The notes beneath the pieces were generated by a model. The model saw only the letters and a list, made by a program, of their open reading frames with translations, made no database searches and was not told the origin of the DNA. The translations under genes were made by a program, and so were the position numbers. Shown piece by piece: positions 47,051 through 55,616 of a stretch of DNA of 55,801 nucleotides (position 1 is the first letter of the stretch; every line of letters begins with the position of its first letter). This stretch comes from Puniceicoccales bacterium (GTDB lineage Bacteria > Verrucomicrobiota > Verrucomicrobiia > Opitutales > UBA953): assembly GCA_031256995.1 (NCBI GenBank), contig JAIRPL010000007.1, positions 1-55,801 of the forward strand, in the 5' to 3' direction.

Positions 47051-47593
47051 ATAAGGCATGAATCAGTCCTCCGACCAAGTTCCTCGTGCCTTCAATCCGT
47101 GTTTTTTAAGTAGCTTAAGTAACCAGTTCTGTTGCACGGAAGTTGTCTCGCAACTTCGCAGAGGATGTCACAAAAGAGAGCCGGCACAACGTGTTCTGCG
47201 AAGGAATGGGTGCTGCCTCGCAACTTCAGCAATGAATATTGCATGCACGCATGCCGCGATGAAAAAATGCAGCTTTGAACCCGAAAAAGAATCGCAAGGA
47301 CAATATGATGTTGCTGAAAGTACGCGATGCCGATGTGCGGCGAGAATATGCTGTGCCACGGTGAAATGTGGATGCAGTAAAGGATGCGAGAACATCGAGG
47401 GGATGCGTGGGTCTGGGCGAAGGGGTTATGCGAAAGGTTGAGCCACGGAAAGCGTCGTGGCGACACAGGGATCCCCCCCCCTCTTGCGCCAATTGCCCGG
47501 CGAACGCATCCCCCTCCCGCGAGCGGCCAGCACCGTGCCCGCGCGCTTGCATTGCCCGCGGGTTTCGCAAAACTGCGCGCCCATCTTCTCCCG

Positions 47594-48661
47594 ATGGATT
47601 TCCTGTACGAAAAACTCCTCCGCCCGCTGCTCTTCAAGTGCAACCCGGAGGCCATCCATGACCAGACAATCAGCGCGTTGCGCCTGCTTGAAGCCATTCC
47701 GTTCGCCACGCGCCTCCTGGAGCGGATCAATCTGCGTCCGCCCGGTTCGAAGCCGGTCCGCCTCTTTGGCCTCGATTTCCCCAATCGCGTGGGCCTGGCC
47801 GCGGGATACGACAAGCACGCCCAGGCCTGGCCGGCGATGGCCGCGCTTGGCTTCGGCCATGCCGAGATCGGCACCATCACGCTGCATGGGCAGGACGGAA
47901 ACCCGCGCCCCCGCGTCTTCCGCCACCCGCCGGCCGAGGCCATCGTCAACCGCTATGGCTTTCCCAACCCCGGCGCCGACGTCGTGGCGCGCCGGCTTGC
48001 GCAGGCCCCTGGCAAGGGCGTCCGAAGCATCCCGCTTGGCATCAACATCGGCAAAAGCAAGGTGACGCCGCTCGAGAACGCCGCCAAGGATTACACAGGC
48101 TCCTTCCGTCTTCTGGCCGATTACGCGGACTTCGTGGTCGTGAACATCAGCAGCCCGAACACCCAAAACCTGCGCGATTTGCAGGGGCGCGCCCTCCTCG
48201 ACAACCTTCTTGGCTCCCTGCGTGACACCGCCCGCGATCACGCCGCGAAACCCGGCGCCAAGCCGGTGCCGATCCTGCTCAAGATCGCCCCGGACCTGAC
48301 CTTCCCGCAGCTCGACGATGTGCTCGAGAGCGTCTGTGCCCACGGCCTTGATGGCATCATCGCCACGAACACCACCATCAGCCGCCCGCCGGGCCTTGAG
48401 CATCTCGAAAGCCCCGGCGGCCTGAGCGGGCGCCCCCTGCTGGAAAAATCCCTCTCCTTCGTGCGCTACATCGCGAGGTCCACGCAGGGCAGGCTCCCCA
48501 TCATCGGTTCCGGGGGGATCTGCGATGTCGAGGCGGCGGCCCGCTTCATGGACGAGGGGGCCTCCCTCGTCCAGCTCTACACAGGCATGATTTACCGCGG
48601 CCCGTGGTTCCCCGCCAAGGTCGCCCGCGCCCTTGCGTGGCACCACAGGGACTTTCCGTAG
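47594..48661 (+). CDS. pyrD: dihydroorotate dehydrogenase (quinone), class 2
   Basis: 355 residues from the ATG at 47594 (MDFLYEKLLRPLLFKCNPE); the frame is open upstream but unlike the family. PyrD oxidises dihydroorotate to orotate at the inner membrane, passing electrons to quinone. The N-terminal helical extension (LLFKCNPEAIHDQTISALRLLE) marks the membrane-bound class 2. Core motifs are NRVGLAAGYDKHAQAW, GHAEIGTITLHGQDGNPRPRVFR, NRYGFPNPGADVV, VNISSPNTQNLRDLQG with the catalytic Ser region, ATNTTISRPP, and IGSGGICDVEAAARFMDEGASLVQLYTG. It is the first gene after the AT-rich island. Confidence 0.95.
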   Translation: MDFLYEKLLRPLLFKCNPEAIHDQTISALRLLEAIPFATRLLERINLRPPGSKPVRLFGLDFPNRVGLAAGYDKHAQAWPAMAALGFGHAEIGTITLHGQDGNPRPRVFRHPPAEAIVNRYGFPNPGADVVARRLAQAPGKGVRSIPLGINIGKSKVTPLENAAKDYTGSFRLLADYADFVVVNISSPNTQNLRDLQGRALLDNLLGSLRDTARDHAAKPGAKPVPILLKIAPDLTFPQLDDVLESVCAHGLDGIIATNTTISRPPGLEHLESPGGLSGRPLLEKSLSFVRYIARSTQGRLPIIGSGGICDVEAAARFMDEGASLVQLYTGMIYRGPWFPAKVARALAWHHRDFP

Positions 48662-48733
48662 CGCAGGAGCCGGGGCGGAAACCTTCCGCCGATTTGTTTG
48701 AAAATTCCCGGCGGACACGCTTCATCACCGGCA

Positions 48734-49282
48734 ATGTCTCCGCTCAACGGCAAAAAAATCGTGCTCGGCGTGACCGGGTCCATCGCGGCGTACAAGGCGG
48801 CGGACCTTGTCTCGCTGCTGCGAAAAAACGGGGCCGAGGTCCGCGTGGCGATGACACGCGAGGCCGCCCGCTTCATCACACCGCTGACCTTGCAAACACT
48901 CTCCCGCAACCCCGTCGCGCTCGACCCGTGGGAGGCGCCGCGCGACTGGGAGCCGGAGCACGTCGCGCTGGCCGATTTTGCGGACCTGCTCCTCGTCGCC
49001 CCGGCCACGGCGCACATCATCGCCTGCTTCGCGCAGGGCCTCGCGCCGGACCTGCTCACCAGCACCTATCTGGCGACCGCCGCGCCCGCCATCATCGCCC
49101 CGGCCATGAATTGCAAGATGCTCACCCACCCCGCCACGCAGGCAAATCTCGCCACCTTGAAAGCGCGCGGAAACACCATCGTCGAGCCGGCCGAGGGGCC
49201 GCTGGCCTGCGGCTATGACGGGCGGGGCCGCCTCGCCGCCCTCGATGAGATCCTCGCGCAAGCCGCCGCCCGGCTCGCTTGA
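48734..49282 (+). CDS. coaC: phosphopantothenoylcysteine decarboxylase
   Basis: 182 residues from the ATG at 48734 (MSPLNGKKIVLGVTG). This flavoprotein decarboxylates 4'-phosphopantothenoylcysteine in coenzyme A synthesis. Motifs are GVTGSIAAYKAADLVSLLRKNGAEV (FMN-binding start), TREAARFITPLTLQTLS, the VALADFADLLLVAPATAHII block with the catalytic His, PAMNCKMLTHPATQANL (substrate-recognition PAMN), and EPAEGPLACGYDGRGRL. It stops where bifunctional CoaBC would continue into the synthetase half, so CoaB must be a separate gene elsewhere. It lies 72 bp after pyrD and 36 bp before queG. Confidence 0.92.
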   Translation: MSPLNGKKIVLGVTGSIAAYKAADLVSLLRKNGAEVRVAMTREAARFITPLTLQTLSRNPVALDPWEAPRDWEPEHVALADFADLLLVAPATAHIIACFAQGLAPDLLTSTYLATAAPAIIAPAMNCKMLTHPATQANLATLKARGNTIVEPAEGPLACGYDGRGRLAALDEILAQAAARLA

Positions 49283-49318
49283 GGATCCCCCGGCGGCACC
49301 ACATCCCACCCGGCAAAA

Positions 49319-50461
49319 ATGTCCGCCCCCACGGCCGATCTCGCGGCGTTGAAAGAGCAGGTGCGCGCCCTCGCCACGGAGCTTGGCTTTGACGCCTTTG
49401 GCGCCACCTCCCTCTCCGCCCCCCTCGAAAACAGCGAGAAACTGACCGGGTGGCTCGACGCGGGCTTCCATGGCACAATGTCCTGGATGGAGCGCAATCT
49501 CGCGCTGCGCCTCTCCCCCGGCGACCTTTTCCCCGGCGCCCGCGCCGTGCTCCTTTTCGGCGAGGACTCCCGCAGGCGTCCACCCGCCGGATCCGGGCAG
49601 GACGAACCCCGCCCCGCCGGCAGGACGGCGGAGGCCCCGGCGCCATCTTTCCGCGCCGCCCGCTACGCCCAGGGGCGCGATTACCACAAGCGCATCCACG
49701 GACGCCTGAGGCAGGTTTGCGCCCTCCTGGCCAGGCACGGCGGCATGCAGCGCGCCTGCGTGGACACCGCCCCGGTCATGGAAAAGCTCCTGGCCGTGCG
49801 CGCCGGCCTTGGCTGGCAGGGGCGCAGCACCCTGCTTGTCCACCCAAGGCACGGCCCCTGGCTCCTGCTCGGCGCGGTGTTCACCACGCTTGCCATCCCG
49901 CCGGACACCCCCCTGCCAAACCGCTGCGGCACCTGCCGCCGGTGCCTCGACGCCTGCCCCACCGGCGCGCTGGACGGCGAGGGCGCGCTCGACGCCCGCC
50001 GTTGCGCCGCCTATCTCACCATCGAACACAAGGGGGAGATCCCCGAAGCCCTCCGCCCGCGCCTCGGCGACCGCCTCTTTGGCTGCGACTCCTGCCTTGA
50101 GGCCTGCCCCTGGGGCGGAAAACCGCCCGGACAACCCGCGCGGGTTCCGCCAATGCAGGCCAGCCCGGGCACACCGGCGGCACCCCGCGCCAATCCGTTT
50201 GGGACACTGCCCCCGCTTCACGAGACCCTCGCATGGACGGAGGCGGATTTCGCGGCGCGCTTCGACGGGACGCCCGTCAGGCGGCTCGGGCTTCCTGGCT
50301 GGCTCCGCAATGCCTGCGTTGTCCTCGGCAACACGGGCACGCCCGCCGCCATCCCCGCATTGCGCCGCCTTGCTGGCTCCGCCCCGCCATCCGCATTCCT
50401 CGTCCCCGGGCATGCCCTTTGGGCCATCTCCAGGATCCTCGCGCGGCACACCCCGGGCTGA
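49319..50461 (+). CDS. queG: epoxyqueuosine reductase
   Basis: 380 residues. QueG reduces epoxyqueuosine to queuosine in tRNA anticodons, using a cobalamin and two 4Fe-4S clusters. Cluster cysteines are seen in CGTCRRCLDACPTGAL and CDSCLEACPWG. The cobalamin/active-site part shows DTAPVMEKLLAVRAGLGWQGRSTLLV with the conserved Asp, preceded by ARYAQGRDYHKRIHGRL. A C-terminal HEAT-like tail (PAAIPALRRLAGSAPPS) contacts tRNA in known enzymes. An Arg/Pro/Ala-rich loop (RRRPPAGSGQDEPRPAGRTA) is longer than usual. It follows coaC closely. Confidence 0.94.
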   Translation: MSAPTADLAALKEQVRALATELGFDAFGATSLSAPLENSEKLTGWLDAGFHGTMSWMERNLALRLSPGDLFPGARAVLLFGEDSRRRPPAGSGQDEPRPAGRTAEAPAPSFRAARYAQGRDYHKRIHGRLRQVCALLARHGGMQRACVDTAPVMEKLLAVRAGLGWQGRSTLLVHPRHGPWLLLGAVFTTLAIPPDTPLPNRCGTCRRCLDACPTGALDGEGALDARRCAAYLTIEHKGEIPEALRPRLGDRLFGCDSCLEACPWGGKPPGQPARVPPMQASPGTPAAPRANPFGTLPPLHETLAWTEADFAARFDGTPVRRLGLPGWLRNACVVLGNTGTPAAIPALRRLAGSAPPSAFLVPGHALWAISRILARHTPG

Positions 50462-50480
50462 GGCTCCCGGCATCCGCCAC

Positions 50481-52430
50481 TCAGGACGGCACACCCTTTG
50501 CGGCATCCACCTTTTTGCGGCGGGCAAGGAAGAGGCGCAGCGCGGACCACGCGAACAGCAGGAAGGAGCATGTCACAAGCCAGTTCCCGTTTTGCTGGTA
50601 GAAGGTCGGCCGGCGCATGGCCGCCGGGATCCCCCGCACATCAAAGCGCCCCGCCCCGCAGAAATAGATGCCGCCGGCGGCGTTGAGCAGCGGCACGGCA
50701 TGCCCGGAAGGCGTGAACCAGCCGCTCCAACCGTTGTTGCCGCAACGGATGACCGGGATGCGCAGCGAGGCCGCGAGCACGGCCGAGTGAGCGGCGTGCT
50801 GGTAGGCTCCGGACTCGCGCCCGTACCACGCGTCATTGGTGAGCACGCAAAGGAAGTCCGCGCCATCGAGCGCGGGCCGGGCCTCCACCGCATCAGGATC
50901 CGACCCGCCGCCGGAAAGGTCGCGAAGGGCGGCTGGCGGCGTTTTTGGCGCGGCGGCGGCATCCCCGGCCCCGGCCGGGCGGGCCAGCCCGAGGGCGATG
51001 TCCGGAAAGACGTCCTCGTAGCAAACAAGCGCCCCCGCCTGGAAAAGCCGCCCATTGCCGAGGCGCACGGGAAGCGCGGCATCGCGTTTTCCGACCAGGC
51101 AATCGCTTTTGAGCGGAACGACCTTGCGAAGGCCCAGCATCTCCGCGAAGCCCGGAAGATACTCGCCGAAGGGGACGAGGTGGCGCTTCCCGTAGAATGT
51201 CTCGCTTGGGCCGCCATCCGCCGTGGCCGTGAACACCATGTTGTAATAGCCCGGGACCGCGGAATCCGGCGCCTTCCCGGGTGTGATGCCCCCCGCAAGG
51301 AGCACCGTGGGCGACCCGCGCAGCAGGGAACGCACGTAACGGGCGTATTCCTCGGAGTGCACGGGGACGCCAAGCGCGGCCTCTGGCCACAACAGCAGGT
51401 CGGGCGGCGCCAACACGCCCCCGGCGGCCTCGGGCGGAAGGGTCGCCTTCGGATCCGCGGGCATCTCAAAAACCGGGTTCTCCGGCGTGAGGCGCAGCGC
51501 GGCATCCGTGAGGCGGCGCAGCGTGGCGGCGTTGGACTGCAGCAACTCCGGCGTCCATTTCTCGCAAGGATTGAAATCCGTCTGCACAACCGCCATCGAG
51601 AAGAGATGCTCGGAGCGCAACGCAAGCTCGCGCCCGGACTCAATGAAGAGGTGGAATGCCACGAACACGGGGGCCATCCCCAAGTAAAATTCGGGGCACA
51701 TCCGGCGAAAAATCGACAACGGCCCGGAAAAAGCCGGCGCGGCCGGGGGCAAATCCGCGCCAGATGCCGGACGCCGGCCGTCGGAGTCCCTGCCGGATGC
51801 CGCGCGCAACGCCTTCAGGCGTTCAGCCTCGGCCTGCTCCCGCTCCTCCATGAAGCGCCGCACATAGCGCGCGACGCCGATGTTGAACAACATGATGGCA
51901 AACCCGACCGCCCACGGCCCCCCCCACTGGCACAGCGCGAGCACCGGCGGGCGCCTCCACTGCGTCTCCGCCAAAAGCACCCAGGGGAACCCCGAAAACA
52001 GGCGGCCCTGCGTCCATTCCAACGCGACCCAGGCGCCCGCCAGGCCAAGCTGCGCAACCAGCCGCGCCACGGGCGGCGCGCCATTGGTCTTTGGAAAAAT
52101 CCAACGCGCAAGGGCCAGCCAGGCCGCCGGAAACAACGCAAGGTAGGCGGTCAGCAACACCAGCCCCATCCAGCCCAGGGGCGGGTAAACGTGACGAAGC
52201 CAGACCAGGGTTGCGATTTTCACGAGCCAGGATGCGGCAAATGAGAACAGCAGCCACTGGCGCCACGACGGTTTTGACGACGCCCAGAGCAGGAATGGCA
52301 CGGCCCAAAACCACGCGCCCTCCGAGAAGTCCACGCCTGGCATTGCCAGCGCGAGCAAGAGCGCGCCCGCGCCCGCTGCCACCCAAGGCAGCAGGCGCAA
52401 CGCCCAATAGGTGTTCCCCAAAAAACTCAT
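50481..52430 (-). CDS. lnt: apolipoprotein N-acyltransferase
   Basis: 649 residues from the ATG at 52430 (MSFLGNTYWALRLLP); the upstream extension of the frame is not family-like. Lnt adds the third acyl chain to lipoproteins in the inner membrane, fitting this window's many lipoproteins. An N-terminal membrane region holds the conserved ALEWTQGRLFSGFPWVLLAETQW. The nitrilase-like domain has the catalytic Glu (LLLWPEAALGVPV), Lys (FYGKRHLVPFGEYLPGF) and Cys (ALVCYEDVFPDIA), and LTNDAWYGRESGAYQH. It is longer than E. coli Lnt (512) because of Pro/Ala-rich inserts, for example after ALGLARPAGAGD. It converges with queG. Confidence 0.93.
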   Translation of the reverse strand: MSFLGNTYWALRLLPWVAAGAGALLLALAMPGVDFSEGAWFWAVPFLLWASSKPSWRQWLLFSFAASWLVKIATLVWLRHVYPPLGWMGLVLLTAYLALFPAAWLALARWIFPKTNGAPPVARLVAQLGLAGAWVALEWTQGRLFSGFPWVLLAETQWRRPPVLALCQWGGPWAVGFAIMLFNIGVARYVRRFMEEREQAEAERLKALRAASGRDSDGRRPASGADLPPAAPAFSGPLSIFRRMCPEFYLGMAPVFVAFHLFIESGRELALRSEHLFSMAVVQTDFNPCEKWTPELLQSNAATLRRLTDAALRLTPENPVFEMPADPKATLPPEAAGGVLAPPDLLLWPEAALGVPVHSEEYARYVRSLLRGSPTVLLAGGITPGKAPDSAVPGYYNMVFTATADGGPSETFYGKRHLVPFGEYLPGFAEMLGLRKVVPLKSDCLVGKRDAALPVRLGNGRLFQAGALVCYEDVFPDIALGLARPAGAGDAAAAPKTPPAALRDLSGGGSDPDAVEARPALDGADFLCVLTNDAWYGRESGAYQHAAHSAVLAASLRIPVIRCGNNGWSGWFTPSGHAVPLLNAAGGIYFCGAGRFDVRGIPAAMRRPTFYQQNGNWLVTCSFLLFAWSALRLFLARRKKVDAAKGVPS

Positions 52431-52615
52431 GCCCGCATCGCGTTGCAAAACCCGCGCGGCGGCAAGCGGGAACACGCCCCGCCCACCAACAACGCCAGCC
52501 GGCGCCACAAGGGCCGCCCTCCCGCCGCCCGGGGTCAGGGCATGCGGGAGGGCGCGCCACCGCATTCCTTGAAAATGTTCGCCGGGGGGCGCCGTACACG
52601 GTTTTCTCGCGGGGC

Positions 52616-53533
52616 ATGCCAAACATAGACGGAAACGCCATCGCCCAACAGGTGCTCGCCGAAGTCAAAGCCGGAGTCGAGGCCCTCGCGCCGCTCATTC
52701 CGCACGTCGTATTTGTCCGCGTGGGCGACGATCCAGCCTCGGTCTCCTACGTTAACAAAAAACAGAAGACCGCGGCCGCGGCGGGCATCCGCTCCAGCCT
52801 GCGCCTTTTCCCCGAGGAAACATCGCGCGAGACACTTCTCGCCTGCATCGACGGGCTGAACGCCGACCCGGATGTCCATGGCATCCTCGTCCAGGCCCCG
52901 CTGCCGCCGCAGTTTGACGAGCGCGAAGTCTTCAACCGGATAACCCCGGCCAAGGATGTGGACGGATTCACGAGCGCCAGCATTGGCGGAATCGTGCAGG
53001 AAAACCCCGCGGCAACCGCCGCCTGCACCCCGGCCGGCATCATCGAACTCCTGCGCCGCTCCGGCGTCGCCACCTCCGGCAGGCACGCTGTCGTCGTCGG
53101 GCGCAGCCTCATCGTCGGGAAACCCGCCGCGCTGCTCCTCCTGGCAAAGGGGCTGGATGCCACCGTGACCGTGGCCCACTCGCGCACGCGCGACCTTGGC
53201 GCCATCACGCGGCAGGCGGAAATCCTCATCGCCGCCATCGGGAGGCCGGGCTTCATAACGGCGGACATGGTGCGGGAGGGGGCCGTCGTGATTGACGTCG
53301 GCATCAACCGCGTGCCTGACGCCTCAAGGAAGGCCGGATACCGGATCACGGGCGACGTGGATTATGCCGGCGTCGCGCCGAAAGCCGCGCTCATCACGCC
53401 CGTCCCCGGCGGCGTCGGCCCCATGACGGTTGCGATGCTGATGAGGAACACGCTCGCCGCCGCCCGTGCCGCCGCCGGAATGCGGGCGACCGGCCCGCAA
53501 CCACTCCCAGCCAACCACCACGCCGTCCCATGA
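52616..53533 (+). CDS. folD: methylenetetrahydrofolate dehydrogenase/cyclohydrolase
   Basis: 305 residues from the ATG at 52616 (MPNIDGNAIAQQVLAEV). FolD interconverts 5,10-methylene-THF and 10-formyl-THF, using NADP. Conserved stretches are VGDDPASVSYVNKKQKTAAAAGI (catalytic Tyr and Lys), GILVQAPLPPQFDE, ITPAKDVDGF, TPAGIIELLRRSG, the NADP loop VVVGRSLIVGKPAALLLL, ATVTVAHSRT, and the ending TPVPGGVGPMTVAMLMRNTL. It is divergent from lnt over 185 bp, and its stop overlaps the start of the RDD gene by 4 bases (ATGA). Confidence 0.95.
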   Translation: MPNIDGNAIAQQVLAEVKAGVEALAPLIPHVVFVRVGDDPASVSYVNKKQKTAAAAGIRSSLRLFPEETSRETLLACIDGLNADPDVHGILVQAPLPPQFDEREVFNRITPAKDVDGFTSASIGGIVQENPAATAACTPAGIIELLRRSGVATSGRHAVVVGRSLIVGKPAALLLLAKGLDATVTVAHSRTRDLGAITRQAEILIAAIGRPGFITADMVREGAVVIDVGINRVPDASRKAGYRITGDVDYAGVAPKAALITPVPGGVGPMTVAMLMRNTLAAARAAAGMRATGPQPLPANHHAVP

Positions 53534-54291
53534 TCGAGAAACAACACCAGCGCAACAAGCTCCCGCCCCCCATCCCCCCGCCTGATGCCGGCGGCACGGC
53601 GGCGCTCAAGAAAGAGGAGATCGGGGATGTCGCGCCCACGCCCGCGACCGCGCCACTTTTTCTCCGCGCACTCGCCTTTCTCATGGACTGGGTGCTGGCC
53701 GGCATCCTTTTTGCCGCGCTGCTCAAATGGCTCGTGCTGCCCAACCACTCCTCCGAGGCCACGGCGCTTGTCCATTGGTGGAACGACACGCTGGACGCCT
53801 ACAAGGCGCTGCTCGCGCATGCCGAATCCGGGAAAATCCAGGGAGCGGCCACCTCATGGGCGGAGGCGAGCGCGTTTTCCAACAAGGCCCTCTCCCGTTT
53901 CCCGACCGATTCAAATGTGACGAGTTTCATCGCGCGGCTGGGCCTCCTGCAGACTCTCCACTTCTGGGCCTTCTTTTTTGCCTGCGAATACCTCTCCAAG
54001 GGCGCCAGCCTCGGAAAGCGCGTCTTCCACCTCCGGGTCGCCAGCACCAACGACATGGGCGCGCCCGGCTTTATGGATTCCCTTTTGCGCGGGGCGTTGA
54101 AATCCGTCCTCTTTTGCTCCCCCAACACCTTGATGCTCCTGGTCGGCGTCATCAACGCGCACGTGCCGCTCTTCAACCCGCAGCGGCGCGCCTGGCATGA
54201 CCGCCTTTCCAGGACGATTGTCGTGGATGCCAACACCGCACCGTTGCAGGAGGAAAAAAACAGCGGGGACGCCTGCGGCACAGGCGGGTGA
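53530..54291 (+). CDS. RDD-family membrane protein
   Basis: 253 residues. The RDD fold is seen as RALAFLMDWVLAGILFAALL (the R and D signature in the first span), a second span LHFWAFFFACEYLSKGASLGKRVFHLRV with the conserved GxxxGKR-like turn, and a third span (SVLFCSPNTLMLLVGVI) before RRAWHDRLSRTIVV. RDD proteins are small membrane proteins; some are ion exchangers, but most have no known job. The N-terminus is Pro-rich, and a soluble loop of about 70 residues between spans 1 and 2 is longer than usual. It is translationally coupled to folD. Confidence 0.85.
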   Translation: MIEKQHQRNKLPPPIPPPDAGGTAALKKEEIGDVAPTPATAPLFLRALAFLMDWVLAGILFAALLKWLVLPNHSSEATALVHWWNDTLDAYKALLAHAESGKIQGAATSWAEASAFSNKALSRFPTDSNVTSFIARLGLLQTLHFWAFFFACEYLSKGASLGKRVFHLRVASTNDMGAPGFMDSLLRGALKSVLFCSPNTLMLLVGVINAHVPLFNPQRRAWHDRLSRTIVVDANTAPLQEEKNSGDACGTGG

Positions 54292-54311
54292 GGGCGTTTG
54301 AAAACAAAGGC

Positions 54312-55532
54312 CTATGCGGGATGCCCGCCTTGCACGGGGGACGCCGGCGCGCCCTCCGGGAACAGCTGGCGCGGACGCGCGGAATCCGGTGCGTCATGCG
54401 CGGAATCCCAGTCCTTCCAAACCGGCTCGTATCCCTTGGCACGCCAAGCAGCGGTGACTTCCGCCGGCGGGCGCTCATCCGAGGCATGGAACTGCTCCAA
54501 CGGGCGTCCCTCGCGGGACAAACCGGCCTCGGCGGCGGCATAACCCCCTGGATTGGTCTTCGCGCCCGCGCTCATGGTTGTCGCGCCAAGGAACATGGCA
54601 TTGTCGCGAAAGACGGGCGGCTCGCGCGTGGAGACAGAGATCTCCACCTCCGGATCAAAAAGACGGAAGGCGCAAAGGGCCTGGGCAAGATCCCGCTGCG
54701 TCATCTCAACCTTTGCCTGCAAGCCCCCGGCATGCGGACGCAGGCGGGGGAAGGAGACGCTGTAGCGTGACCGCCAGAAAACACGCTCCAGGTAATCCAG
54801 ATGCAGGGCGGTGAAAAAGCTGTCCACCCGCCAATCCTCGAGTCCGTAAAGGGCGCCAAGGCCGATTTTGTTGATCCCGGCCGCGCCAATCCGCTCCGGT
54901 GTCTCAAGGCGGTACTCAAAGTTGGCCTTGGGGCCTTTGAGGTGGTGCTTGCGATAGCCATCACGATCATAGGTCTCCTGATAGACGAGCACGGCGGACA
55001 GGCCGGCGTTGCGCAGGCGGGCATACTCCTCGGTCTTGAGGGGCTGCACCTCAAGGCTGATGCTGGAAAAAAGCGGACGCAACAGGCGCAGGGCGCGCTC
55101 AAAGTAGGCCGCGCCCACGCGGATCCCCGACTCCCCGGAGACGACGAGCACATGATCAAACCCGTCACGCTTGAGAATCGCGGCCTCCGCAAGAAGCTCG
55201 GCATCGGTGAGGATTTTGCGCGGGATCGCGTTGCCAAAGCTGAACCCGCAATAGGTGCACACATTGTGGCATTCGTTGGAAACGTAGAGCGGAGCGAACA
55301 ACTGCACCGTCCGCCCGAAGCGCCGAAGCGTGCGCTCGTGGGCAAGGCGGGCAATTTCCTCCAAAAACGGGGCGGCGGCCGGGGAAAGCAAGGCCAGCAT
55401 GTCGTCAAGGTTGCGCGCCCCACCGGCGGCGGCGCGCGTCAACGCGCTGCGGACATCCGCGGCGGTCTTGGAATACACCGCCGCACGAACCCGCTCCCAA
55501 GGATATTTCTCCAAAACGCCCAGAAACGACAT
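54312..55532 (-). CDS. thiH: 2-iminoacetate synthase, thiamine synthesis (ThiH)
   Basis: 406 residues from the ATG at 55532 (MSFLGVLEKYPWERVR). ThiH is a radical-SAM enzyme that cleaves tyrosine to give dehydroglycine for the thiazole of thiamine. The cluster motif CHNVCTYCGF (Cys-x3-Cys-x2-Cys) follows LYVSNE, with GFSFGNAIPRKILT after it. Other landmarks are HVLVVSGESG, LEVQPLKTEEYARL, VYQETYDRDGYRKHHLKGPKANF and INKIGLGALYGLEDWR. Length is close to E. coli ThiH (377) with a longer tail. thiG and thiS are not directly upstream within the window. Confidence 0.93.
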   Translation of the reverse strand: MSFLGVLEKYPWERVRAAVYSKTAADVRSALTRAAAGGARNLDDMLALLSPAAAPFLEEIARLAHERTLRRFGRTVQLFAPLYVSNECHNVCTYCGFSFGNAIPRKILTDAELLAEAAILKRDGFDHVLVVSGESGIRVGAAYFERALRLLRPLFSSISLEVQPLKTEEYARLRNAGLSAVLVYQETYDRDGYRKHHLKGPKANFEYRLETPERIGAAGINKIGLGALYGLEDWRVDSFFTALHLDYLERVFWRSRYSVSFPRLRPHAGGLQAKVEMTQRDLAQALCAFRLFDPEVEISVSTREPPVFRDNAMFLGATTMSAGAKTNPGGYAAAEAGLSREGRPLEQFHASDERPPAEVTAAWRAKGYEPVWKDWDSAHDAPDSARPRQLFPEGAPASPVQGGHPA

Positions 55533-55616
55533 GGCCGCGCAAGCTAACCGCAAGCCTTGCGGGAACAACCGGAAACGCGCCGCCACAGCCGCCCACGCGG
55601 GCGTCAACACCCTGAA

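Larger units (their letters stand above)
45656..47593. other. 1.9-kb gene-free, AT-richer island
   Basis: No frame here shows a signal peptide, domain or consistent codon use. Base composition drops: 46441-46560 has 47 G/C in 120 bases, against roughly 60% or more in the flanking genes. It contains the second copy of the dispersed repeat (45770-45965) and a CRISPR-like repeat end near 47017. Two short CTCGCAACTTC direct repeats occur near 47150 and 47217. It looks like decayed, possibly foreign, DNA between the TIR fusion gene and pyrD. Confidence 0.6.

Noticed and set aside
47384-47593. 70-residue N-terminal extension of pyrD
   Set aside because: The extension is unlike class 2 PyrD, whose family start matches the ATG at 47594.
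45656-47593. tRNA or other structural RNA genes in the AT-rich gap
   Set aside because: I looked for T-arm signatures and cloverleaf spacing and found none convincing; a tRNAscan or Infernal run would settle it.
48734-49282. Bifunctional coaBC
   Set aside because: The frame ends after the decarboxylase half, and no synthetase half follows; queG begins 36 bp later.
48725-50527. A 600-codon minus-strand open frame opposite coaC and queG
   Set aside because: Antisense of two well-recognised genes; long shadow frames are expected in GC-rich DNA.
49809-52244. An 811-codon plus-strand open frame opposite lnt and queG
   Set aside because: Low-complexity Arg/Pro/Gly-rich translation with no domain, overlapping two confident genes.
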